Below, piece by piece: positions 9,001 to 15,977 of a DNA stretch of 64,000 bases. The notes under the pieces were generated by a model. That model had not been told where the DNA came from. It did no database searches and saw only the letters and a list, made by a program, of their open reading frames with translations. The stretch lies in NCBI RefSeq assembly GCF_007743815.1, contig NZ_CP036265.1:1514501-1578500 (forward strand), read 5' to 3'. How positions within the stretch are numbered: the stretch's first letter is position 1; each line of letters begins with the position of its first letter. Position numbers and translations under genes: made by a program. The DNA is from Alienimonas californiensis. GTDB lineage: Bacteria; Planctomycetota; Planctomycetia; Planctomycetales; Planctomycetaceae.

Positions 9001-11692
9001 TCAGGACGTGCACGTCCCCCTGGAGGGCGGCGGCGGAGCCGAGCTCCGTCAGGTCCAGCACCCCGCCGGAGAGCGTCAGCGCGCCGGTGAGCACGACCTG
9101 GCTGTAGTCCGTCCCGGCGAGCGGCGGAGCGGCGGAGTCGTCGCCGAGGCGCAGCCCGACCTCGGCGGCGGATTCGATCCGCACCGTCGCCCCGTCCAGC
9201 GTGATCGGGGCGAGGGTCGTAGAGACGACCCCGGCGCCGCCGGCGAGGAAGATGTCCGCCGCGCCGCCGACGCCCGTGCCGTCGATCGTCACGCCGGCGC
9301 CGGAGACGGCCGTTCCAGGGGCGCCGAAATAGTCGAGCCGGACGCCGGACGCGGCGCCGGCGCCCCGCGCGACGCCGGTGATGGAGACCGCTCCGGCGGC
9401 CGTGTCCTCGATCGTCCCGGCGGAGACGACGGACACGCCGTCATTCGCGTCGCCCGTCCCGTCGCCGCCGGTCCCCTCGACCGTCACGCCGCCGCCCGCG
9501 GAGCGGATCGCCGAGTTCGCCGCGACGGTCACCCCGTGGTTGTCGGAGACCCCGTCCCCGCCGGTCCCGGTGACGGAGACCGCCCCGGCGTAAGTTCCCG
9601 TGCCGTCGTCGCCGATCGCTCCGCCGAGGGTGACGAGGACGCCATGGTTGGCGCCGAACAAGCCGTCGCCGCCGAAGCCCACGACCGTCACCGCCCCGGC
9701 GGCGGAACGAATCGCCGAGTTCGTCCCCTGAATGCGCACCCCGAAGTTGTTGGAGACCCCGTCCCCGCCGGTCCCGGTCACGGAGACGGCCCCCGTGCCG
9801 GTCGCTTCGACCACGCCGCCGTTCGTCACGGACACGCCGGAGTTATCGCTGCTCAAATCGCCGCCCGTGCCCTCGATCGTGACGCCGCCGGCGCCTTCGG
9901 TGCGGAGCGTGGCGCCGTCGATCGCGACGCCGGCGAAGTTCGCCCCGGCGGACTGGGCCCCGTTCTCGTTGGCCCGCAGGCTGATCGAGCCGTCGCCGGT
10001 CGCGACGATCTGGGCGCCGCTGCTGACCACGATGCTGCGGCCGGCGAGCAGGGTGAAGGCGGTGGCGGCCGCCCACTCGATGACCACGCCGGCCTGCACG
10101 GTGATCACCTCCGGCTGGCCGTTCGTGCCGCTGGCCGTCTCGATGGTGAGGTTGCCGCTCTCCAGTTGGGCGGCGACCCAGGCGTCGTTGAAGGTGTCGA
10201 GGCCGGCGTCGACGTTCGGGCCGTCGACGACCTCCACGCTGCCCGGGTCGATCAGGAACGTGCCGTAGGCGCCCCCGTCCGGGCCGCCGGCGCTGCGGAG
10301 GTCGGCGTGGCCGCTGACCTGGACGTGCGCCTTGCCGCTGACCTCCGCGAAGCCGCCGTCGCCGCCGGCCCCCGCCCCGCGGGCGCTGATCGAACCGGCG
10401 AAGCGGGTCGTGTCGTTGGCCCAGACGATCACCGTGCCGCCGTCGCCGGCCACGGTCGCGCTGGCGTCCAGGCGGGCGCCCTCGGCGATCGTGGTGAACT
10501 CCGCGTTCGGCAGCGCCGGGTTCTCGCCGCGGGCGCCGCCGCCGACGAGAATCTCGCCCCCGCCGGTCGCGCCGGAGGCGTCGACCACGGCGGTGTCCGT
10601 CAGCGTGATCTCCCCGCCCAGCAGTGTCGCCGTGCCGCCCCGGCCTTCAGCGTTCGACACGTCCACCGTGCCGGAGACGACCAGCGAAGCCCCGCCGTCC
10701 AGCGTGAGGGCGCCGCCGGCGCTGGTCAGGGCGGCGTCGGTTTCGAGGCTCAGCGAATCCGTCGCCCGGAACGCGCCCTCGCCGCCGGCGAGGTCCAGGG
10801 CGCCGGTGATCGTCAGGGCGTCGGCCTGCACGTCGAGGTCGGCCGCGTCGGCTGCGAACGTGACGGTGGTCACGCCGTCCGTGAACACGCCTGCGGTTCC
10901 CGTGCCGTGCAGTTCGGCGGCGCCGTCGACGGTCAGGGTGCGGGCGGCGGCGTCGAAGCGGTCGGCGACCTGCTCCACGCCGGCGTGCGACAGGTTCAAC
11001 CCGTCCGCCGCGACCGAGTTCGCCGTCGGGCCGTCCGCCGCATCGGTCCCGTCGTCGGCCGAGCCTGCGCCGCCGCCGAGCAGGTGGTGGGCGACGGAGC
11101 CGACGGAGCCGCCCAGTTCGATCGAGTCCGCCCCGCCGGCGCCGTCGAACGACAGGTTCAGATCGCCGCCGGCCGTCTGGAACAGGTTCGGATCGAGGAA
11201 CAGCTGATCGGCGTCGGCGGAGCCGGCGAAGTGCAGCGTGTGCGAATCGGCGGCGTCGCCGGAGTAGGCGACGCGGCCGTTGACGGAGACGACCAGTCGG
11301 CCGTCGATCTCGGAGACTTCGAAGCGGTCCGCGACCCCGTCGCCCGCGTCGGCGCCGGCGTCGATCCGCACCGCCCCGTCCGTGGCGGCCGGGTCGGCGT
11401 CGAACGTGCCCGCGTCCTGCCCGCCGCCGGACTCGCCGTTGCCGTCGAACTGGGCGAAGTCCTGGGGGTCGGCGTCCGGCGGGGCGGCGTCGGCGTCCGG
11501 GCCGGGGACCAGCGCCAGGCCGTCCAGTGCCCGGATCGGCTCCAACCGTTGCAGGCGCAGCCGCACCGCGCGCGGGATCAGCGGTGCCGCGGCGGCCGGG
11601 CGGATCGTTCCCGTCGGGTCGGCGCCGCGCACGGGACCAGCCGGGCGGCCGGCGGGGGTCTCCGGACCGACGACGGAACGGGGGCGGGCCAT
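1..11692 (-). CDS. giant secreted beta-repeat/adhesin-like protein, C-terminus beyond window
   Basis: This minus-strand frame stays open from an ATG at 11692 to the left edge, giving at least 3,897 residues; the stop lies outside the window. Residues 50-58 read LEPIRALDG, which resembles the LEPR-x-LL type motif seen near the N-terminus of many giant planctomycete exported proteins; there is no classical signal peptide. Most of the protein is built of short Gly/Ala/Asp/Thr/Val-rich beta-strand repeats, with recurring phrases such as VTGTGGDG, NHGVTV, LTVDG and DGNDTLTV, as in filamentous-haemagglutinin or autotransporter passenger regions. The last visible 300 residues change to a Pro/Ala/Asp-rich region with an Arg-rich stretch (RWRRRRDAVV). 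The role is probably cell surface or adhesion; this is inferred from architecture only. Base composition matches the genome. Confidence 0.85.
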   Translation of the reverse strand, partial: MARPRSVVGPETPAGRPAGPVRGADPTGTIRPAAAAPLIPRAVRLRLQRLEPIRALDGLALVPGPDADAAPPDADPQDFAQFDGNGESGGGQDAGTFDADPAATDGAVRIDAGADAGDGVADRFEVSEIDGRLVVSVNGRVAYSGDAADSHTLHFAGSADADQLFLDPNLFQTAGGDLNLSFDGAGGADSIELGGSVGSVAHHLLGGGAGSADDGTDAADGPTANSVAADGLNLSHAGVEQVADRFDAAARTLTVDGAAELHGTGTAGVFTDGVTTVTFAADAADLDVQADALTITGALDLAGGEGAFRATDSLSLETDAALTSAGGALTLDGGASLVVSGTVDVSNAEGRGGTATLLGGEITLTDTAVVDASGATGGGEILVGGGARGENPALPNAEFTTIAEGARLDASATVAGDGGTVIVWANDTTRFAGSISARGAGAGGDGGFAEVSGKAHVQVSGHADLRSAGGPDGGAYGTFLIDPGSVEVVDGPNVDAGLDTFNDAWVAAQLESGNLTIETASGTNGQPEVITVQAGVVIEWAAATAFTLLAGRSIVVSSGAQIVATGDGSISLRANENGAQSAGANFAGVAIDGATLRTEGAGGVTIEGTGGDLSSDNSGVSVTNGGVVEATGTGAVSVTGTGGDGVSNNFGVRIQGTNSAIRSAAGAVTVVGFGGDGLFGANHGVLVTLGGAIGDDGTGTYAGAVSVTGTGGDGVSDNHGVTVAANSAIRSAGGGVTVEGTGGDGTGDANDGVSVVSAGTIEDTAAGAVSITGVARGAGAASGVRLDYFGAPGTAVSGAGVTIDGTGVGGAADIFLAGGAGVVSTTLAPITLDGATVRIESAAEVGLRLGDDSAAPPLAGTDYSQVVLTGALTLSGGVLDLTELGSAAALQGDVHVLIDNDGIDALVGEFSNLADGDILAFGAQRFQADYQGGDGNDLTLTALDAVPVTIDGTADADAFSVALDGTELVVTRSTDGGPVVEVLRGDAAALTAGGLVLNGLDGNDTLTVDYAGGFFTTPIEWNGGTQTVGVGDDLVLTGGGAFASVVHTFVNANDGSVAVFDGVGTHSIQYVGLEPVLDNLNVADRQFVFTGGAETITLSDDAAAGYMTIDSTLGESVTFLNPTASLTIDAGTGDDSVVVASVDAAYAAALSILGGDGVDTVNLAANLTLGSATSTGNLLIDVEAVSLDGAITIDTTAGTDANGDGVFRSVTVTGALDADDAANARALTISSGSGAVALGDVGAIQALGAVTINDTAGSGAITLGRVGTNAAVGADSLAVGNNATAAINFLGADYATTGSQNYLAAAGANFHIDAGVLTTFRNTGTAGADVIQFDGFFGNTSLRLADGSDLVIQTAGGAGDAITVNGISGVDAAADETVTLSAARSNIFGDVLNVRSFAVTAGVAQLSGDITTSSQTTDNGVAFQGVLLTGPARTIDVSAGNGNVVFNSVVQASGATSADLVIDAGTGTVTANEIGSGATAFNDVTVTAATFHLRDRIVTRAIGADAGDVQINADFVLTGNVTVDTTTDDGANDADGSVTVTGSVTDAAGNRSLTINAGTAAVAVESLTVGGNLTVTGAVQTYGGTLGLGGTGTLTGTDATFNGRVVGYSAGAEADGVGALTVTAGGATTFNDLVGRNAANTADVRLASLTTDGGGTTRLNEAGGGSSATPAVATTGTVQFDDDVVLGTDLAITVGGSILFGGTLESVGDAAAGMSLTIGGGETILFAGAVGATNRLRFIQTNTTGTTQVDTTTVRTALLQSYNNAVTFNADNAAAGTTTFTATDGAVTFENAVTGAAGDSLIVNADAAAFNGGSVDGDLTVAADVGNVAFASGTLAVTGNATVTAAGAILGGTDDGVADLTAAVIDLTANGVGSAATSLDLFAATALNVDTSTANGDMFVDGIGDLNLGAVDAGTGDVTLTATGAIVDANGAAVNVTATAADLQAGGNLGGGDAIELQVDSVTAVAGAGDLRLSDLSGGLTVTNAAATGGGSLNIVAIGGDLTVGTVAAQFNAFLGAGDGAIVDGNGAGTLNVTATFLEATAQTGVDLDFAGSTGAIQTTGTGNIALRSAGLVNVQSGGISAADGDVSLQANALRLQSGITAGGGGTATLTATQYIENLGGGVKVTADAAALIAGSFIGAGAGAPLELAVDTLAFDADGAVYLTDVSGGLTVGTVGGLTASRAGGGGAVTATDLAGDGSLTVAHAVTVGADFALTAGDDVVFDGGSVTATGGTLSVTADAEGSADGNRGSISQTGAGVVIVAPRLTLSAYDGIGDDGVTDNALRIDVGTLSATNAGAHDVRLVESDDVAVGSLVNVGRLVTLTAGGAITDGSTMSETPNITAGFVALRAGTGIGANAGAGNDDADLDLADGTVVAARVTGNGPIHLSADDGSPVTEESLTVGAVDGLTGVSVAGTGDIRLAATFDLTIDAAVSAADGSVFLAADSDGDCDGDLRINAAVTAGADGSYGFSANNVLLATNVTATGAGAIDVIACRTIVVNPGVTVSAADGDVTLLANDGGANAGNFTAVTLAGAAIRTTGTGAISVTGTGASDGTTSGNRGVLLTGGGVIAATGGGAVEVTGTGGAGVDFNYGVFVSGAGSAIASTAADGNVTVTGTGGAGSGQLNVGVLLDFDAEILAADVAAVTGFGGDGGTNAAVGVYVLRGAAISGTSAVVTGTGGDGTGAQNRGVSLALGGVIGGTTGPVTVTGTGGAGTTQNDGVHLLQDTNGDGTGAPARIHSAGGPVLVTGVGGGGTDSHGVYVGPNALIENTAAGTVTVRGDVTGATSTDGVRVVDGAIRTADGDVTLDADFLLNDNGDTTPDARGTLSVLGTGSVVAGTAAPVAGNGNVRVTAADLNLGAAASIAAAADAILLHNSTAGRTIGLGGGAGDFNLTDAEADRLTAAVLEIGNGDAAFKAGDVTAGELTLGTIADALVLRTGGSVIESGADAAADLSGVANLAIRADGRVGGATDADGDRLEVDVATLAVSAFDGAPVGGSVRLADVGGNLTVGTVADSVGALTAGLRATDEVDLLVAGSLTVQNTAGATDLGGGALAAIAGGGIAVEAGAAVATTGGHAVLKANGGALILAAGATLTTDGGDAGLEAFGALTMQEAGAVFASISTVDGAAGGTVVLRSRTGDVTLTQVSAGAGRVGVEAGGAILDGLTGDGAGATNLSGSAFAALAGTGVGTALNALDVAFDTFAAETTAGDLRIDNFGRPLGTGDVIIESVAVPDVVAVGQTVVGLAANGLQAGGTVRADAPLGNLIVNADVYGGVRAELGAGEGVRLNADVGSHPTTGSVAVLARGGDIVQPGADRITAGVVALEASGSIGVASFANPGNVGAINLNAAVVAARADGNGVGVAQRGGQTLTIGAALGMDGGVVAGVTTDSGTASVFAVGGVFVTRAVGEAVRYEIRGGTSRVTRAALVAGGDVNFAGDGRLTTRTGQAVAPLPGTLIPVTGSPPGTFRVGQTGELLSIDTGLPVDFAVEAGTRRGGIADQNLTVQLILPNGQLSPNQLPPGAGGTVYNFGPQSLPIGAELIDLANQAAANGGTLPGAFIASFDPSIRLVGVGNLATATSNLTRANAPLTFVFGDVVASDPLPDPEPEPVAPPELAPPVVAAPTFVAPPPFADLDEAAPAAGAPASDLPELQLWIYQDQQGLTEGLDEPGAPALTVPDLAYYLIGDPFRSAYLSDPYFQNLGAEGAVFQFVIVRPGQDPEVESTFRVESGGLEQPLFRRGPLPTFEDAAPTAPVGPPPAVVPSDAPASAPGADAAPDAAPEAAEGAPGEPVSALDAPQTEAGFDLENLELDEAAALVAAAAGGVPGPSRASARWRRRRDAVVREMLARDPARSGRAGQERVGQERDRRLPVVPAGGGGTAPGSADADGEKLANGSAPGT

Positions 11693-11801
11693 GAAAAGCC
11701 GGGGGTGAAAAAGGGCGTCGCTCCGGGGGCGGCGGAGAGACGCAGAACGCGGGGCGGGAACCGGGAGGCGCCGCGGGCGGGGGAGAGGGCGACGCACTTC
11801 T

Positions 11802-11831
11802 ATTATCCGCCCCCAAAGCGGGGCGGGTCAA
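11802..11831 (-). promoter_or_regulatory. predicted sigma70-like promoter of the giant gene
   Basis: On the minus strand TTGACC (11831-11826) is followed after 18 bases by GATAAT (11807-11802), about 110 bases upstream of the ATG at 11692. A second TTGACA hexamer lies a little further upstream (11863-11858) with a weaker partner. This AT-richer patch stands out in very GC-rich DNA. No transcript data support it. Confidence 0.45.
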
Positions 11832-11923
11832 ATTCTCCGTAACCCGAACCGTCAGATTGTCAAGCGGAGGTCCCCCCAGACGGCGCCCCGGCGATCTGCC
11901 TGACAGGCTGCCGCGATGTCCGT

Positions 11924-11966
11924 TCAGTTCCTTTCGGGAGCGAACTCAGTTCCTTTCGGGAGCGAA
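11924..11966 (+). repeat. 22-bp tandem duplication upstream of the ALAWW-repeat gene
   Basis: The unit beginning TCAGTTCCTTTCGGGAGCGA occurs twice head to tail (11924-11945 and 11946-11966, 21 bases identical). It lies between the divergent giant gene and the secreted-protein gene at 12099, so it could be a duplicated regulatory site or a slippage product. The rest of 11693-12098 shows no further gene. Confidence 0.7.
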
Positions 11967-12098
11967 ACGACGGCACAGGCCGTGGATCGGGATTTTCCCA
12001 ATCAACCCGAACCGCTGTCACCCCCCAAGCCGATACCCGAACCCGGGGGACCGGATTGCGCCGGTCCCGGTTCCGTTTCACCGTCCCCGGCCGCCCCC

Positions 12099-13631
12099 AT
12101 GTCCCGCCCCGCCGCCCGCCGCCCGCGGAACCGTGCCCGGGAGGCTCGGCGCCGGCTCGCGGCCCTGCTGCCCGACCGATTCAGCCTGAAAACGCTGGCC
12201 CCGGGGCTGCTGGCCGGGGCGACGGCGTGGGGCGGGGCGCTCGGCCCGGCGGCCGCGGCGACGATCGAGGAGGCCGACGGGCCGCAACGCTCCCTGGCGG
12301 CGGCGTTCGAACAGGCGGCGGCCACGCCGGAGCTGTTTGACGACCCCGGCGCCCTCGACGGCGCCGGCGCCTGGGTGACGGTTCGCGCCCCCCGCACCGC
12401 CGCGGAGCAGTCCGTCCTCGCCGAGGAGTTGGCCTGGTGGTCCGAGGAGACCGCCGACACCCCGGCCCCGGGTTCGCAGCGCGGCGCCCTCGCCTGGTGG
12501 CGGGGCGCCCCGGCCCCGCTGAAGTCCGCCGCCGCGGACGCCGACGCGCCCGCCGACGGCGCCGCCCTCGCCTGGTGGTCCGCCGGTCCGACCAGTCCGG
12601 CCGGTCCGACGGAGACGCTCGCCGCGATGCCGACCGCGGCGCCCGCCGATCCCGCCCCGCTCGTGGACGCCGCGGTGACGCCGGCGTCCACCCTTCACAC
12701 GGCCGTCGGCGCCGCGGCGTTGGCGTGGTGGTCCGAGGCGGAGCCGCTCCGGGCCGACGCCCAGGCCCCGCCCGAATCTGAGGCCGCCCCGGCGAAGCCG
12801 GCGCCGGAGCCCGTGCCGACGCTCACCGCCCTTGCCCCCGCCCCCGCCGACCTCGTCGCCGTCGCCCCGGCCCGGGAGTTCGCCCCGGCCCGGGAGTTCG
12901 CTTCTGCGGAGGAGTTCGCCTTCGAGGACTCGTTCACAGACCTCGGGGAGCCGGCGGCCGAGGCGGTCGCCGCGTCCGGATTCGTCCTGCAGGAAACGCC
13001 GTATGAAGGCCGGGAGTCGTACGAGGGCGACGGGCTGAACGACCCGGACGTCGCCGCCAAGGCCGCGGTCTTCGCGGACGACGCGAGCGTGTGCGACCGG
13101 CTCGAGTGCCTGTTCCCCCCGCTGCGGGAGATCGACGCCGGGTTGAACTCGCCGACGGCGGTGCTGGCGAAGACGGTGCGGCCCGTGCCGAACCGAACGG
13201 GGACCTGCGAACGGCTGGTGCCGACCGAATACCGGACCGTGGAGCGTCCGGAGGACGCGGTCGGCCCCTGCTTCGCGGCGGCCGGCGACGTGGACGCCAC
13301 CCCCTACGCGGCCCGGGCGCGGGTGCTGGCGATGCCCTTCTGCTTTTCCCACCGGCCGCTGTACTTCGAGGACCCGAATCTGGAGCGGTGCGGCGTCTCC
13401 TGCGGGCCGTGCGTGCAGCCGCTGGTCTCCGGGGCGCATTTCTTCGGCACGGTCCCGCTGCTGCCCTGGTGGGCGGCGACGCAACCCTTCTGCGTGCCGG
13501 TGCGGGCCACCCCCTACTGCCCGCCCTGCCGCCAGTACGACTTCGCCGACAACTACCTGCCGCCGCTCGAGGCGGAGGGGGCGATCGTGGAAGGCGCCGC
13601 CCTCGCGGCCTTCTTCCTGCTGTTGCCGTAA
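12099..13631 (+). CDS. secreted protein with four ALAWW repeats and Cys-rich C-terminal domain
   Basis: The 510-residue protein is read from ATG 12099. An upstream in-frame ATG (11916) would only add translated repeat DNA, so it was not used. Residues 1-55 form an Arg-rich n-region followed by a hydrophobic stretch ending AAAA, like a long signal peptide. The middle is Ala/Pro/Glu-rich and contains LAWW four times, at residues 111, 131, 157 and 208, spaced irregularly. The C-terminal third is Cys-rich (CDRLECLFPP, CERLVPTEYR, FCFSHRPLYFEDPNLERCG, LLPWW, CVPVRATPYCPPC) and looks like a conserved planctomycete exported domain of unknown function. It ends in a hydrophobic segment (ALAAFFLLLP). 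The giant gene is divergent from it. No function is assigned. Confidence 0.8.
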   Translation: MSRPAARRPRNRAREARRRLAALLPDRFSLKTLAPGLLAGATAWGGALGPAAAATIEEADGPQRSLAAAFEQAAATPELFDDPGALDGAGAWVTVRAPRTAAEQSVLAEELAWWSEETADTPAPGSQRGALAWWRGAPAPLKSAAADADAPADGAALAWWSAGPTSPAGPTETLAAMPTAAPADPAPLVDAAVTPASTLHTAVGAAALAWWSEAEPLRADAQAPPESEAAPAKPAPEPVPTLTALAPAPADLVAVAPAREFAPAREFASAEEFAFEDSFTDLGEPAAEAVAASGFVLQETPYEGRESYEGDGLNDPDVAAKAAVFADDASVCDRLECLFPPLREIDAGLNSPTAVLAKTVRPVPNRTGTCERLVPTEYRTVERPEDAVGPCFAAAGDVDATPYAARARVLAMPFCFSHRPLYFEDPNLERCGVSCGPCVQPLVSGAHFFGTVPLLPWWAATQPFCVPVRATPYCPPCRQYDFADNYLPPLEAEGAIVEGAALAAFFLLLP

Positions 13632-13646
13632 GGGCGGCCGTGTCCC

Positions 13647-13818
13647 CCCCTCTCCCTGGAGGGAGAGGGGCCGGGGGTGAGGGTGAACGTACGGTTCGCA
13701 CGCCTTCGCTCATGCCTTGACCGCCCAGCCGACGGGAGAGCGAACGGACCGCAAACGGGGCTCGTAGTCACAGCCCCCTCACCCCCGGCCCCTCTCCCCC
13801 AAAAGGGGGCGAGGGGGG
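13647..13818. repeat. MITE-like element copy A (hairpin-ended inverted repeats)
   Basis: The left end (13647-13685) is a hairpin of CCCCTCTCCCT and AGGGAGAGGGG followed by CCGGGGGTGAGGG. The right end (13774-13818) is CCCTCACCCCCGG followed by CCCCTCTCCCCC, AAAA and a GGGGG run. The two ends are inverted copies of about 40 bp and each can fold on itself. No ORF lies inside. This fills most of the gap between 13631 and 13916. Three further copies are in the window. Confidence 0.8.
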
Positions 13819-13915
13819 ACGAGCGGGGCCGTCGCTTGCGGTTTCGCGGGTGCCGGAGAGCCCTCAGCCCCCGCGAAACCGCAAGCGGACGGCGGAGCGG
13901 CGATGTGATGGGTTC

Positions 13916-15082
13916 TCACCGGCCCTCGATCACCCCCTCCCACACCGACGCCAGCCCCGCCGCGGAGCGCTCGACGGTGAAGCCGTCCGCCCGCCGCCGG
14001 GCGGCGTCGGCGAGGCGGGAGCGCTCCGCCGCGTCGTTCAGTAGGCGGTCGAGCGCCGCGGCCAGCGCCGCCGGGTCGTCGGGGGGCACGGCGGCGCAGG
14101 CGTCGCCCAGCATCTCCGGGGTGCCGCCGACGGCCGTGGCGACGATCGGCGTCCCCGCGGCGGCCGCTTCCAACAGCACCCGGCCGAACGGCTCCTGACG
14201 GGCCGGGTGCGCCAGCAGGTCCGCCGCCGCGAGCAGCCGCGACACGTCGGTCCGAGCGCCCAGCCGGTGCACGCGGCCGGGGGCGTTCTCGTTCCACGCG
14301 GCGAAGACGTCCGCCTCGAACCGCACGCTCTCGTCCTTGCGGCTCCAGCGCTCGCCCACTGCCAGGAAGTGCGGCGCCGGTTCGGAGCGGACGAGCCCCG
14401 CGGCCTCCGCCAGCACGTCCCAGCCCTTCCGCAGACCGATCTGACCGACGCTCAGAATCAGCGGGCCGTCCGCGGGGACGTTCAGTTCGTCGCGGACCGA
14501 GGAGCGCGCCCCCTCGCGGTTCACGCCCGCTAGGAACGCCCCCGAGTCGATGCCGTTGTGGACGACCGCGACCCGCTCCGCCGGCAGGCCGCGGGCGACG
14601 TGGTGGTCGCGGGTCGCGGCGCTGACGGCCACCAGCGCGTCGCACCGGCCGAGGTCCCGCGTGGCCCGGTTCGACAGGTTCAGGATGTCCCGCAGATGGG
14701 CCGTCACCGGGCACGGCGGCGGGGCCTCCGGGTCGTCCTTCATCCGTCCCAGAACCCGGCCGACGCTCAGGCTGTTGCCGTGCAACAGCGCCGGACGCAC
14801 TTCCGCGAGGGCGGCGTGCAGGGCCGGCGGGTCCTTCACGTCGCAACCGATGTGCGGCAGCCCCGCGGCGGCCAGCGCCCCCGCCAGCGGCCCGTCCGGC
14901 GGGGCGAGGGCGACGAGTTCGAACCGCTCCCGCAACCGCCCGCAGACCGCCAGAAACGAACGCTCCCCCCCGTGCAGCGAGGGGTACTCGAAAGCCACGG
15001 CGACGACGGGGAGCGACAAGGCGGAGGGGGGCAGGCGGAGGGCGGACGGGACGACGGACTGTAGAGTGGCGGGCCGTCCCAC
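13916..15082 (-). CDS. GT4-type (GT-B fold) glycosyltransferase
   Basis: Up to 388 residues. The N-terminal half has an acceptor-binding Rossmann start (VVAVAFEYPSLHGGERSF), as in WaaG/PimA-type enzymes. The C-terminal half carries ILSVGQIGLRKGWDVLAEA and the donor-binding stretch QEPFGRVLLEA with the E-x7-E pattern, then GTPIVATAVGGTPEML. It probably transfers a sugar from a nucleotide donor for cell-envelope or exopolysaccharide synthesis; the acceptor is unknown. The ATG at 15082 would translate a repetitive polypyrimidine-type tract (PSALRLPPSALSL), so the real start may be TTG 15019 or GTG 14998. It is divergent from the Rieske gene. Confidence 0.85.
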   Translation of the reverse strand: MGRPATLQSVVPSALRLPPSALSLPVVAVAFEYPSLHGGERSFLAVCGRLRERFELVALAPPDGPLAGALAAAGLPHIGCDVKDPPALHAALAEVRPALLHGNSLSVGRVLGRMKDDPEAPPPCPVTAHLRDILNLSNRATRDLGRCDALVAVSAATRDHHVARGLPAERVAVVHNGIDSGAFLAGVNREGARSSVRDELNVPADGPLILSVGQIGLRKGWDVLAEAAGLVRSEPAPHFLAVGERWSRKDESVRFEADVFAAWNENAPGRVHRLGARTDVSRLLAAADLLAHPARQEPFGRVLLEAAAAGTPIVATAVGGTPEMLGDACAAVPPDDPAALAAALDRLLNDAAERSRLADAARRRADGFTVERSAAGLASVWEGVIEGR

Positions 15083-15117
15083 GTTCGCCCTCCGCCTTCC
15101 CCCTTCGTCCTTCCGCC
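15020..15117. repeat. polypyrimidine/polypurine leader tracts between two divergent genes
   Basis: Runs of the type GCGGAGGGCGGA (15020-15055) and CCTCCGCCTTCCCCCTTCG (15088-15117) flank the divergent starts of the glycosyltransferase and Rieske genes. Very similar tracts occur before or after other genes at 18.55, 18.63, 20.36, 35.42, 48.7 and 59.0 kb, so this is a dispersed low-complexity family rather than a single site. Confidence 0.6.
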
Positions 15118-15495
15118 TTGAACTACGAAGACGTCTGCTCCGTCGAGGAGATCCCGCCGAACGAACTCCGCGCCTTCGAGGTGAACGGGGCCTTCGTCGC
15201 CGTCGCCCACCTCCCCGGGCCGAACGGCGACGCGGCCGGCGGGACGTTCACGGCGATGGAGGACAGTTGTCCGCACGCCGGGGCGCCGCTGTCGGACGGC
15301 CATCTCGAACCCGGCGGCTGCGGCGAGGACGGCGAACCGGACGTGCACGGGGCGACGGTCGTCTGCCCGCTACACGCCTGGCGGTTCGACTGCCGCACCG
15401 GCAAATGGTGCGACGCCCCCAAGGGCAAGGTCCGGGTGGAAACCTACCCGGTGAAGATCGAAGCCGGCCGCGTCCTGGTGCACGTCCCGGACTGA
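15118..15495 (+). CDS. Rieske-type [2Fe-2S] ferredoxin
   Basis: A 125-residue protein whose only fitting start is TTG 15118. The two Rieske cluster motifs are present: C51-P-H53-A-G and C83-P-L-H86-A-W, so two Cys and two His ligate a 2Fe-2S cluster. Length and form match small soluble Rieske ferredoxins (NirD or dioxygenase-ferredoxin type), which pass electrons to an oxygenase or reductase. No partner oxygenase is adjacent, so the redox partner is unknown. A loop between the motifs (GGCGEDGEPDVHG) is longer than usual. Confidence 0.88.
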   Translation: MNYEDVCSVEEIPPNELRAFEVNGAFVAVAHLPGPNGDAAGGTFTAMEDSCPHAGAPLSDGHLEPGGCGEDGEPDVHGATVVCPLHAWRFDCRTGKWCDAPKGKVRVETYPVKIEAGRVLVHVPD

Positions 15496-15516
15496 AACGG
15501 GCAGAGGCCGCGTTCT

Positions 15517-15687
15517 CCCCTCTCCCTCAGGGAGAGGGGCCGGGGGTGAGGGTGGGCACGGTTCCTGCGCCCCCGCTCTCTGCCGTGACGAACCGGGTGA
15601 CGGGAGAGTCAGCGGACGGTGAACGGTCCTCGGACGTCACTGCCCCCTCACCCCCGGCCCCTCTCCCCCAAAAGGGGGGAGAGGGGA
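15517..15687. repeat. MITE-like element copy B
   Basis: Same hairpin-ended inverted repeats as copy A: left end from 15517, right end 15643-15687. The interior resembles that of copy A (ACGGTTC..., GACGGGAGAG). It begins 22 bases after the Rieske stop and could serve as a bidirectional terminator. Confidence 0.8.
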
Positions 15688-15730
15688 GGACGGATCAGCC
15701 GAGCCTGAGACACGTTCGCCACGAGTTTCC

Positions 15731-15959
15731 CCCCTCTCCCTTGAGGGAGAGGGGCCGGGGGTGAGGGTGACGCACGGTTCGCACGCTGCCGCTCAGAGAG
15801 TGTGAGCCCGAAGCGCAAGCGAGGCCGGGTGATCCTGCCACGTGTGCACGCCTCGGCTGGCGCCTCGGGCTGCCAATCCTGAACACGGGACGGTGTACGG
15901 CATGCGGGCATCACTGCCCCCTCACCCCCGACCCCTCTCCCCCAAAAGGGGGCGAGGGG
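15731..15959. repeat. MITE-like element copy C
   Basis: About 229 bp with the same inverted ends (left 15731-15769, right 15917-15959). Its interior carries an AGCCCGAAGCGCAAGCGAGG hairpin and is almost identical to the interior of copy D at 35 kb. With copy B it occupies nearly all of the 480-base gap between 15495 and 15978, where no gene is seen. Confidence 0.85.
15805..15871. repeat. AGCCCGAAG-type hairpin inside MITE copy C
   Basis: AGCCCGAAGCGCAAGCGAGG is followed 47 bases later by an imperfect inverted copy ending GCGCCTCGGGCT. It belongs to the same hairpin family found at 24.6, 35.2, 38.2, 41.9, 45.3 and 60.4 kb. Confidence 0.75.
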
Positions 15960-15977
15960 AGCAGGGTGCCGACGCGC

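Noticed and set aside
497-11842. An 11.3-kb plus-strand open frame of 3,781 codons
   Set aside because: It is the antisense shadow of the giant minus-strand gene. Its translation is Arg/Gly/Val/Asp noise without domains, and long antisense frames are expected at this G+C.
14510-14560. Possible cassette motif in the glycosyltransferase gene (coding AGVNREGA)
   Set aside because: The resemblance to the portal motif (AGVNRGDN) is only partial at the DNA level, and the loop may be normal for the family.
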